This document shows, piece by piece, positions 1 through 5,073 of a stretch of DNA of 5,073 bases. Under the pieces are notes generated by a model that worked only from the letters and a program-made list of their open reading frames with translations, was not told the origin of the DNA and made no database searches. The position numbers were made by a program, and so were the translations under genes. Source of the stretch: Acidobacteriota bacterium (GTDB taxonomy: Bacteria > Acidobacteriota > Polarisedimenticolia > J045). How positions within the stretch are numbered: position 1 is the stretch's first letter; each line of letters opens with the position of its first letter. Location: assembly GCA_027001345.1 (NCBI GenBank), contig JALTMS010000298.1, positions 1 to 5,073 of the forward strand, read 5' to 3'.

Positions 1-684
1 CCCCTTCCCCACCCGCGGCAGGATCTCGAGCAGTGCGCCGAAGAGGACCCCGAGCAGCAGGGCCAGCAGGAACCACTGCAGGGGCACCAGCAGGTCCACA
101 CCGGGGATCACCGCCGCCTCGGGTCGTAGGCAGACCGCGATGCCGAAGATCGCCAGAGCGGGCAGTTCCCCCATCTCCGCCAGGTGGCGCAGCATCATCA
201 GCAGCGGCGAGGCCGACCAGCGGCGATCCTCGGAGAGCAGGTCCAGGGGGGCGACCGTCGAACAGGCTCCGGCGGCACCCACGACCAGGGCCGCGACCAG
301 GGATTCCCTGCCGTGACCGTAGACGGAGTAGAACAGGATGCCGGCGGGCAGCCCCACCGCCGCCGCGCCGCCGAGGGCCTGGACGAGGGGTGCGACGTTG
401 TAGAACAGGGGGACCCAGCGGAGCACGCGGGCCTCGAGCTGAAGGCCGTAGTGCAGGCCGACGAAGCCCATGGCGATTGCGGCGAGGGGGCGCAGCGTGG
501 CGAGCACCTGCTGGTCGAGCAGGTCGAGACCGAGGGGACCGAGCAGGACGCCGACGAGCAGGAACTCGGAGCCGGTGACGAAGAGCAGGCGCAGACCCGC
601 GGGCAGGTGCAGTCGCTCGGGCCGTCGGCGAGCACCGGCGATCACGATCAGCATCAGGCCGGTCAGGGCGAGAATCTTGCTCAC
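1..684 (-). CDS. CPA2-like cation:proton antiporter (partial, C-terminus beyond window)
   Basis: This is an integral membrane protein whose first 228 residues are visible; the frame is still open at the left edge. About six or seven hydrophobic segments can be seen, near residues 2-17, 31-49, 65-82, 91-120 (possibly two), 129-147, 170-187 and 195-223. The pattern FLLVGVLLGP (about 41-50), followed by a Leu-rich helix and GLQLEARV, is typical of the N-terminal half of Kef/CPA2 sodium or potassium:proton exchangers. ACSTVAPL (140-147) sits where the unwound helix of the family lies. The expected DD, ND or QD ion-binding pair appears as Gly172-Glu173. The GTG at 684 was chosen because an in-frame stop lies at 715-717 and this start gives a full first helix; no good ribosome site is visible, and the ATG at 654 would cut that helix. 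It lies 43 bases after the preceding gene with no terminator between, so co-transcription is likely. The transported ion and any C-terminal regulatory domain cannot be judged. Confidence 0.78.
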   Translation of the reverse strand, partial: MSKILALTGLMLIVIAGARRRPERLHLPAGLRLLFVTGSEFLLVGVLLGPLGLDLLDQQVLATLRPLAAIAMGFVGLHYGLQLEARVLRWVPLFYNVAPLVQALGGAAAVGLPAGILFYSVYGHGRESLVAALVVGAAGACSTVAPLDLLSEDRRWSASPLLMMLRHLAEMGELPALAIFGIAVCLRPEAAVIPGVDLLVPLQWFLLALLLGVLFGALLEILPRVGKG

Positions 685-727
685 TGCGGGATCGGACTCG
701 GCCCCGAACAGACGTCAGTCATCGGGA

Positions 728-1270
728 CTAGGGGGCGCTGGGAGAGACGGGGCGTTCGGGAGTGGAATCGCCGCCGTCCACGGCCTGGTAGGCAGCGAAA
801 GCGCCGACGGCCACCACGCCGATCTTGCCGGCCAGGGGAAAGCCCTTCCACCACCTGGTCAGTCTCGAGCCGAGGCGTGCCGGAGCGCCGCCACCGGAGG
901 CACTGCGCCCGGGGGGCAGGCTGGTGCCGGAGATCCGGATTTCAAGGCGCTCGATGGCCCCCGGCGCGAGGGTGATCTCCCTGGAGAGCACCGGGAACTC
1001 GGCTCCCTGTTCATCGAAGGCCACCAGCCGATAGCGGCCGGGCGGCAAGTCGCTGACGTTGAAGTGACCGTCTGCGCTGGCCGGGGCGGAGATGAAAAGG
1101 TCGCCTTCGGCGGAGCGCAGACCTACCTGGTAGCCGACGGCCGGCAGGCCTTCGGCGCTGAGCAGGACTCCTCGCAGGGAGGCGGTCGCCGCCTGGGCAA
1201 GGAGGGGGCCGAAGGGGCTTGCCAGAAGCACGGCGAGCAGAATCCACGGGGCTGGGGCGCGGGAAGACAT
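728..1270 (-). CDS. Exported protein with carboxypeptidase-regulatory-like domain and C-terminal membrane segment
   Basis: The product is 180 residues. An N-terminal signal peptide is visible: a charged start, a hydrophobic core from about residue 9 to 24, and a likely signal peptidase I site after AQA at 25-27. Residues 30-114 look like a single carboxypeptidase-regulatory-like (transthyretin-like, Ig-fold) domain. This shows in the pattern of a beta strand starting GVLLSAEG, the DGHF turn at 67-70, the hallmark LPPGRYRL at 75-82, and a closing strand ending LEIRI. A Gly/Ser/Ala/Arg-rich linker follows (about 117-140), then a basic-aromatic patch and a hydrophobic segment at 149-164, and an acidic, Pro-rich tail. 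Such domains usually act as binding or structural modules, not enzymes; no catalytic residues are apparent. The open frame extends upstream to 1615, but the ATG at 1270 is chosen because a GGAG lies 7 bases before it and the signal peptide begins there. It is the first gene of a probable two-gene unit with the antiporter. Its specific function is unknown. Confidence 0.82.
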   Translation of the reverse strand: MSSRAPAPWILLAVLLASPFGPLLAQAATASLRGVLLSAEGLPAVGYQVGLRSAEGDLFISAPASADGHFNVSDLPPGRYRLVAFDEQGAEFPVLSREITLAPGAIERLEIRISGTSLPPGRSASGGGAPARLGSRLTRWWKGFPLAGKIGVVAVGAFAAYQAVDGGDSTPERPVSPSAP

Positions 1271-1277
1271 GGGAGTT

Positions 1278-1281
1278 CTCC
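1278..1281 (-). promoter_or_regulatory. Shine-Dalgarno site for the exported protein gene
   Basis: GGAG on the minus strand is separated by 7 bases from the ATG at 1270. It decides the start of that gene, because the same frame stays open much further upstream, into the region antisense to mnmE. Confidence 0.6.
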
Positions 1282-1296
1282 AGAAACCGGAGACTA

Positions 1297-1324
1297 AGAC
1301 TACACGAATCCGTTCACATGCCAC
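1297..1324 (-). promoter_or_regulatory. Candidate sigma70-type promoter for the exported protein/antiporter unit
   Basis: On the minus strand a GTGGCA (1324-1319) resembles the -35 box at four of six positions. It is followed after 16 bases by TAGTCT (1302-1297), which keeps the three most informative -10 bases. Transcription would start near 1290, giving a leader of about 20 bases that contains the GGAG site. The TAGTCT is one copy of a perfect six-base tandem repeat (1291-1302). The match is weak and could be chance. Confidence 0.28.
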
Positions 1325-1342
1325 CCCCTGCGGAGTAGGGCG

Positions 1343-1370
1343 TTGGCCCCGGGACCATTGCGGGTATGCT
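1343..1370 (+). promoter_or_regulatory. Candidate mnmE promoter, positioned for a leaderless transcript
   Basis: TTGGCC (1343-1348) and TATGCT (1365-1370) are separated by 16 bases. The -10-like box ends six bases before the ATG at 1377, so the usual start of transcription would fall on or next to the A of that start codon. No Shine-Dalgarno sequence is visible in the 20 bases before the ATG, which agrees with leaderless initiation. The assignment rests on two short motifs and their spacing only. Confidence 0.38.
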
Positions 1371-1376
1371 GCGCTG

Positions 1377-2756
1377 ATGATGGTGATCGGATCGGAAGGC
1401 TCGGCTTCGGGCTCTGAAGGGCGGACGATCGTTGCGCGTGCCACGCCCCCGGGGCGCAGCGCCTTGGCGATCGTGCGGCTTTCGGGGCCGGCAACGCGCG
1501 AGGTGCTCGGGGCGGTCGTCGGCCCGGGTCCGGCGGCCGGTCTGCAGGCCCGTCGACCGCGCCTGCTGGTGGTTTTCGATCGCCTGGGGCGGGGCATCGA
1601 TCGCGCGCTGATCACCCTCTTCCCTGCCCCCGCCAGCTATACCGGAGAGGATCTGGCCGAGATTTCCCTCCACGGCGCCCCTGCGGTGGTGGAGGAGGTC
1701 GTGCGGGTCTGCCTCGAGGCGGGTGCCTCGCCCGCAGAGCCCGGGGAGTTCACCCTCAAGGCCCTCGAGGCCGGGAAGATCGATCTGGCCCAGGCCGAGG
1801 CGGTGGCCGATCTGGTGGAGGCGGTCAGCGTCGAGCAGGCCCACGTGGCCACGCGGCAGCTCGGCGGCGAGGTTTCCCGGGCCTTGCGCCCGCTGGCGGA
1901 GGAAGTGCTCGGGCTGGTGGTGGACGTGGAGGCCAGCCTCGATTTCGCCGAGGAAGAGTCGGCTCTGGCCGATCCGGGGCAGGCGGCGGCGGAGCGGTGT
2001 CGCGATCTGGCCGAGCGGCTGGCGATGGTGGCACGGCGCTCGGAGTCCGCCTGTCGCATCCGGGAGGGGGCCCGAGTCGTGCTCGTGGGTCCGCCGAATG
2101 CAGGTAAGTCATCCCTGTTCAATAGGTTAGCTGGATTCGAGAGGGTTCTGGTCTGCTCCGAGCCGGGCACCACCAGGGACCTGATCGAAGAGGTGATCGT
2201 TCTCGAGGGTCTGCCGGTGGTGCTGGTGGATGCTGCGGGCATCGGAGCGAGCGACTCCCTCGCCGAGCGGGCGGGAATGGAACGGGCTCTGGGTGCGGCC
2301 CGGGCCGCTGCCCTGGTGCTGAGGGTCTTCGACCCGTCGGCCTCCGACCAGGCCGGAGAGCCGCCGCCAGCGCCGGAGGGCGTGGCGGAGATTCTCGTAG
2401 GGACCCACGCCGATCGGCCGTGGCTCTCCCCTGCCCCGGAGTCGGCGCTGGCAGTCTCGTCGCTGACGGGCGAAGGCATCGAGGCCCTGCGACGGGAGGT
2501 GGCGCGGCGGCTGCAAGCGCCCGGTGTCGCCAGCCCCGAAAGCGTGGCCCTGGCTACCGAGCGGCATCGCCGCCTGGCGATGGAGGCTCACGGCCACCTG
2601 CTCGCCGCCGCGGAGGTGCTCGACAGCGCGGCGGTGACCGAAGTGGCTGCAGCGGAACTGCGCGCTGCGCTCGGAGCCTTCGAGGAGATCCTTGGCGCCG
2701 TGGGTCCCGAAGATCTGCTCGGAAGGATCTTTTCCCGCTTCTGCATCGGGAAGTAG
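1377..2756 (+). CDS. mnmE: tRNA uridine-5-carboxymethylaminomethyl modification GTPase MnmE (TrmE)
   Basis: MnmE is the K+-dependent GTPase that works with MnmG to add a carboxymethylaminomethyl or aminomethyl group to C5 of U34 in tRNAs reading split codon boxes. The product is 459 residues, close to the 454 of E. coli. The N-terminal folate-binding domain is clear: TIVARATPPGR at 17-27, SYTGED at 87-92, PGEFT at 122-126. The helical domain begins with GKIDLAQAEAVADL. The inserted G domain has G1 GPPNAGKS (238-245, with the K+-binding Asn241), G2 PGTTRD (263-268), G3 DAAG (285-288), the likely catalytic Glu297, and G5 SSLTG (361-365). G4 is unusual: THAD (343-346) stands where NKxD is expected. 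The C-terminus is the canonical FCIGK with Cys456. The frame is open upstream to 1269; 1377 (or the adjacent ATG at 1380) is chosen from family alignment, giving a tail about ten residues longer than in E. coli. It is convergent with rsmG-mnmG. Confidence 0.96.
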   Translation: MMVIGSEGSASGSEGRTIVARATPPGRSALAIVRLSGPATREVLGAVVGPGPAAGLQARRPRLLVVFDRLGRGIDRALITLFPAPASYTGEDLAEISLHGAPAVVEEVVRVCLEAGASPAEPGEFTLKALEAGKIDLAQAEAVADLVEAVSVEQAHVATRQLGGEVSRALRPLAEEVLGLVVDVEASLDFAEEESALADPGQAAAERCRDLAERLAMVARRSESACRIREGARVVLVGPPNAGKSSLFNRLAGFERVLVCSEPGTTRDLIEEVIVLEGLPVVLVDAAGIGASDSLAERAGMERALGAARAAALVLRVFDPSASDQAGEPPPAPEGVAEILVGTHADRPWLSPAPESALAVSSLTGEGIEALRREVARRLQAPGVASPESVALATERHRRLAMEAHGHLLAAAEVLDSAAVTEVAAAELRAALGAFEEILGAVGPEDLLGRIFSRFCIGK

Positions 2757-2793
2757 AGTGTTCTGCGCCTTGTGAGCGTCCCCCTGATCATGA

Positions 2794-2820
2794 CCGGGGT
2801 CGGCCGATGAGTGACCCCGG
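2794..2820. repeat. Perfect 8-bp inverted repeat in the convergent spacer
   Basis: CCGGGGTC (2794-2801) and GACCCCGG (2813-2820) can form an all-matched, mostly G-C hairpin with an 11-base loop. It lies 38 bases after the mnmE stop. No T run follows on either strand, so it is not a classical intrinsic terminator. It could stabilise the 3' end of the mnmE mRNA, act with Rho, or be chance in GC-rich DNA. The rest of 2757-2966 holds no convincing gene. Confidence 0.45.
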
Positions 2821-2923
2821 CCATCGTGGTGGAACCCTCTCTCAGCGGCGGAAATGGCCACGGTGCGGGGATGGGCGGGGTTTTGACCGCCAGTCGGAAG
2901 CGAGCGAGGACGTGCCCGGGGAA

Positions 2924-2950
2924 TGTCGGCGCGCTGACACTTCGCTTTTT
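2924..2950 (+). terminator. Weak intrinsic terminator-like structure after mnmE
   Basis: TGTCGG (2924-2929) can pair with CTGACA (2934-2939) across a CGCG loop, a six-pair stem with one G-T wobble. Six bases later comes a run of five T (2946-2950). The gap between stem and T run is longer than usual and the stem is modest, so efficiency is doubtful. The orientation fits ending mnmE transcription before it reads into rsmG antisense. On the minus strand there is no T run after the stem. Confidence 0.3.
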
Positions 2951-2966
2951 GTTCGCGTTTGGCCTC

Positions 2967-3653
2967 TCAGGGGCCGTTGGCCGGTCTGCGGGCCAGCAGG
3001 AGCGCCCCTTTCGCGTGGGAGCGCAGGGGAAGGATGTGGCTGCTGCAGCCGATCCGGTCCAGGGTTTCCGCGACTTGTCGGGCATCCTGGGCTGACAGCC
3101 AGGTCAGCAGCGTCGGTGCCGCTCTGGTCTGGAGGACTTCCCTGGCCCAGGTTTCGGGATGGGGGAAGGCGCGGAAGGTGACGATGTCTGCGGTGGGTAA
3201 GTCGGCGGCGTTTCGAATCCGCTCCTGCCGCACCTCCACTCTGTCGGTCCAGCCGAGGCGCTGGACCGTAGACCGAAGAAAGTCCACTTTTCGCCCCACG
3301 GATTCGTAGAGCACGCCCCTCCACTCGGGAAATCCCGCCAGCACGCCCAGAGCGGGATAGCCGTTGCCGCTGCCCAGGTCCACCAGCAAGCCGTGGTCCC
3401 CTGCCCCCGCCTCGCGCAGGGCGACGACTCCCTCCCAGGACTCCAGCAGGTGACGCAGCACACCGGTGCTCCCATCCCGAATCGCCGTCAGGTTGATCCG
3501 GGTGTTCCAGCGATAGAGTTCGGCCAGGTGCAGGGTCAGGGCTCCGATGGTGTTCTTCGGAGGAAGGGCCAGCCCCCGACTGGCGAAAGCGCGGCGGGTG
3601 AGTTCGAGCAGCTCTTCCTGGCTGGGGGGCGTCGGTTGCCGGCCGGGTGCCAT
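2967..3653 (-). CDS. rsmG: 16S rRNA (guanine-527-N7)-methyltransferase RsmG (GidB)
   Basis: RsmG uses S-adenosylmethionine to methylate N7 of G527 in the 530 loop of 16S rRNA; loss in other bacteria gives low-level streptomycin resistance. The product is 228 residues, somewhat longer than the 207 of E. coli, with the extra length mainly at the N-terminus. Family landmarks are LYRWNTRINLTAIRD (46-60), RHLLES (67-72), and the Rossmann SAM-binding loop VDLGSGNGYP (91-100). Next come the acidic residue ending strand 2 in LYES (Glu117), the following RKVDFL, and FRAF (160-163), which matches the RAF/RAV element of the family. The SAM loop reads GNGYPAL where GxGFPGL is usual, a mild change. The ATG at 3653 shares its A with the TGA of mnmG. 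A purine-rich GAGAGGG about ten bases upstream inside mnmG may serve as ribosome site, so translational coupling is likely. No clear terminator follows. Confidence 0.94.
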   Translation of the reverse strand: MAPGRQPTPPSQEELLELTRRAFASRGLALPPKNTIGALTLHLAELYRWNTRINLTAIRDGSTGVLRHLLESWEGVVALREAGAGDHGLLVDLGSGNGYPALGVLAGFPEWRGVLYESVGRKVDFLRSTVQRLGWTDRVEVRQERIRNAADLPTADIVTFRAFPHPETWAREVLQTRAAPTLLTWLSAQDARQVAETLDRIGCSSHILPLRSHAKGALLLARRPANGP

Positions 3654-5073
3654 CAGCTCGCGGCCCTCTCGCCGCGTACGAGGGCCGAGGCCAGCAGGGC
3701 GAGCGCCGCGGGGGTGACCCCCGGGATGCGAGCGGCCTGGCCAAGACGGGTCGGGCGCGATTCCTCGAGTCGCTGGCGAATCTCGTGAGACAACCCCGGT
3801 ACCTGCTGGTAGGTGAAATCTTCCGGGATCGGCACGGCCTCCAGGCGCTCGAGGCGTCTGGCCTCACGCTTCTCGATCTCCAGATAGCCCCGATAGCGCA
3901 TCGCGGCTACCAGGGAGTCGAGGTCGGCTCGGGGCCACCGGGTCACGTGGGGAGCAGCCTGCTCGAGCACCTCGAGGGGGGCCTCTCCCCGGCGGATCCG
4001 GTGGCCGGGGGTGTCTTTCACCTTCTCCCCGGGGTCGAGGTCGGCGAGGGCTCGATCGATCTGCTGCCAGCGGATCTTCGCTCGCCGATGTTTCTCCTGA
4101 TCGATCAGTCCCAGCCGGCGCCCCAGGTCGGCGAGCCGGCGATCGGCCGTGTCGGGAGCCAGGGACAGGCGCATCTCCGCGCGGGAGGTGAACATACGGT
4201 AGGGCTCGAGTACGCCACGCAAGGTGAGGTCATCGACCAGTACCCCCAGATAGCTTTCGAGCCGGGAAGGGATCCAGGGATCGAGTCCTCGATGCGCCAG
4301 CACGGCATTGGCTCCGGCCACCAGTCCCAGGGCTGCCGCCTCTTCGTAGCCGGTGGTGCCGCAGATCTGGCCTGCCAGGAACAGTCCCGGCAGAGCCCGG
4401 ACCTCCAGGGATCCGCGCAACTGGGTGGGCGGAGCGTAGTCGTACTCCACCGCATAGCCGTGGCGTGCGATCACCGCGTTCTCGAGTCCCGGCACCGAGC
4501 GGACCATCCGCTCCTGGATTTCTTCTGGAAGGCTGGTGGACATCCCATTGATGTAGACCCAGGGATGCTCGAGTCCCATCGGCTCGAGATGGAAGAGGTG
4601 CTGGTCCCGGTCGGGAAACCGGACGACCTTGTCCTCGAAGGACGGGCAGTAGCGGGGGCCGTGGCTGCTGATCTTTCCCGTATAGAGGGGCGAGCGATTC
4701 AGGTTGGCCCGGACCAGGTCGTGGGTCTCGCAGGTGGAGTGAGCGATGTGGGTTACCCGCTGTGGGAGAGCCGGCACAAATGACTGCTGCGCAAGGTTTT
4801 CGAAGCTCAACGGCACGGGCTGTTCGTCTCCCGGCTGGACCTCGACAGCGCTGTGATCGATGGAATCCGCCAGGATACGCGGTGGGGTCCCGGTCTTGAA
4901 TCGTTCGAGCTTCAGGCCGTTGCGGCGAAGGGCGGAACTCAGGGCGGTGGCAGCAGCTTCCCCTGCCCTGCCGCCTTCGTAAACCTGCTCGCCCCGGAAC
5001 AGGCGACCGCCGAGGAAGGTGCCGGAGGTGAGGATCACCGCCGAGGCCTCGATCACTTCCCCCGCCCCGGTAA
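3653..5073 (-). CDS. mnmG: tRNA uridine-5-carboxymethylaminomethyl modification enzyme MnmG (GidA), N-terminus beyond window
   Basis: MnmG is the FAD- and NADH-dependent partner of MnmE in U34 modification of tRNA. 472 residues are visible. Counting from the conserved Cys, about 135 N-terminal residues, including the FAD dinucleotide-binding loop and the first catalytic Cys, lie beyond the right edge. Visible landmarks, numbered from the first complete codon, are TSGTFLGG (15-22), GGRAGE (33-38), KTGTPPRI (59-66), and RYCPSFEDK (140-148) with the second conserved Cys142. They continue with NGMSTSLPEE (175-184), AGQICGTTGYEEAAALG (233-249), the family signature, FTSRAE (294-299) and RIPGVTP (448-454) near the C-terminus that docks MnmE. 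FTSRAE is followed by Met where Tyr is common, and YRGY replaces the usual YEGY. The apparent GTG start at 5056 is internal; the frame continues in from the edge. rsmG follows with a one-base overlap, the usual gidA-gidB order. Confidence 0.96.
   Translation of the reverse strand, partial: TGAGEVIEASAVILTSGTFLGGRLFRGEQVYEGGRAGEAAATALSSALRRNGLKLERFKTGTPPRILADSIDHSAVEVQPGDEQPVPLSFENLAQQSFVPALPQRVTHIAHSTCETHDLVRANLNRSPLYTGKISSHGPRYCPSFEDKVVRFPDRDQHLFHLEPMGLEHPWVYINGMSTSLPEEIQERMVRSVPGLENAVIARHGYAVEYDYAPPTQLRGSLEVRALPGLFLAGQICGTTGYEEAAALGLVAGANAVLAHRGLDPWIPSRLESYLGVLVDDLTLRGVLEPYRMFTSRAEMRLSLAPDTADRRLADLGRRLGLIDQEKHRRAKIRWQQIDRALADLDPGEKVKDTPGHRIRRGEAPLEVLEQAAPHVTRWPRADLDSLVAAMRYRGYLEIEKREARRLERLEAVPIPEDFTYQQVPGLSHEIRQRLEESRPTRLGQAARIPGVTPAALALLASALVRGERAAS

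Noticed and set aside
198..635. A closed minus-strand frame overlapping the antiporter with its own ATG.
   Set aside because: It is a Ser/Pro/Cys-rich shifted reading of the same strand; the antiporter frame has coherent hydrophobic helices.
33..975. Long open frames on the plus strand opposite the antiporter and exported-protein genes.
   Set aside because: They are rich in Arg, Pro, Gly and Gln with no recognisable domain, as expected for antisense frames of GC-rich genes; the minus frame gives clear membrane and transthyretin-like patterns.
1271..1376. A small RNA or riboswitch in the divergent spacer.
   Set aside because: Only 106 bases, already occupied by candidate promoters for both sides, with no recognisable conserved structure.
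2101..2109. A perfect match to the eukaryotic 5' splice-site consensus inside mnmE.
   Set aside because: The gene is bacterial and the reading frame through the P-loop is intact; it is chance in the lower-GC segment.
2874..2891. GGCGG/CCGCC stem with a T-rich loop in the convergent spacer as a terminator.
   Set aside because: Only five pairs, and the T run is in the loop instead of after the stem.
2757..2966. A replication origin beside mnmG-rsmG.
   Set aside because: No DnaA-box-like TTATCCACA sequences or AT-rich unwinding region are visible.
2842..3867. A 341-codon minus-strand frame across rsmG and the end of mnmG.
   Set aside because: It is an Arg/Pro/Ser-rich shadow; the overlapping rsmG frame carries all the methyltransferase motifs.
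25..4588. The palindrome CTCGAG occurs 14 times, several-fold more than base composition predicts.
   Set aside because: Thirteen of the 14 are in-frame Leu-Glu codon pairs (CTC GAG) in the real genes, so codon preference explains them; no spacing pattern suggests a binding site.
3647..4783. A 378-codon plus-strand frame opposite mnmG.
   Set aside because: It is antisense to well-conserved mnmG, with no recognisable domain; long antisense frames are common at this GC content.

Overview
The window is GC-rich bacterial DNA (roughly two thirds G+C by eye). It is gene-dense, with no tRNA, rRNA, CRISPR array or insertion sequence that I can see. The taxon cannot be fixed from the sequence alone. 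The GC content, together with a secreted carboxypeptidase-regulatory-like protein beside a CPA2-type transporter, would fit an Acidobacteriota-like or deltaproteobacterial-type Gram-negative, but this is only a guess.

Layout. Positions 1-1270 hold a minus-strand two-gene unit. The first gene is a small exported protein with one carboxypeptidase-regulatory-like (transthyretin-like) domain and a C-terminal membrane segment (728-1270). After 43 bases comes the N-terminal part of a CPA2-like cation:proton antiporter, which runs off the left edge (1-684). A 106-base divergent spacer (1271-1376) has candidate promoters for both directions. The complete plus-strand gene mnmE follows (1377-2756), then a 210-base convergent spacer (2757-2966) with an inverted repeat and a weak terminator-like structure. 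The rest is the minus-strand pair mnmG-rsmG: rsmG (2967-3653) is complete and mnmG (3653-5073) lacks its N-terminus beyond the right edge. Their stop and start codons overlap.

How the genes work together. MnmE (GTPase) and MnmG (FAD enzyme) form the complex that modifies U34 in the wobble position of certain tRNAs. RsmG methylates G527 of 16S rRNA. The right-hand three genes are therefore a translation-fidelity RNA-modification cluster, but mnmE faces mnmG-rsmG instead of leading it. The left-hand pair looks like an envelope or ion-transport unit with no evident link to RNA modification.

I do not see an unmistakable new system. The most interesting points are the degenerate G4 and G3 motifs of MnmE, a possible leaderless mnmE transcript, the Glu in place of the usual ion-binding Asp in the antiporter-like protein, and the pairing of that protein with an exported transthyretin-like protein.
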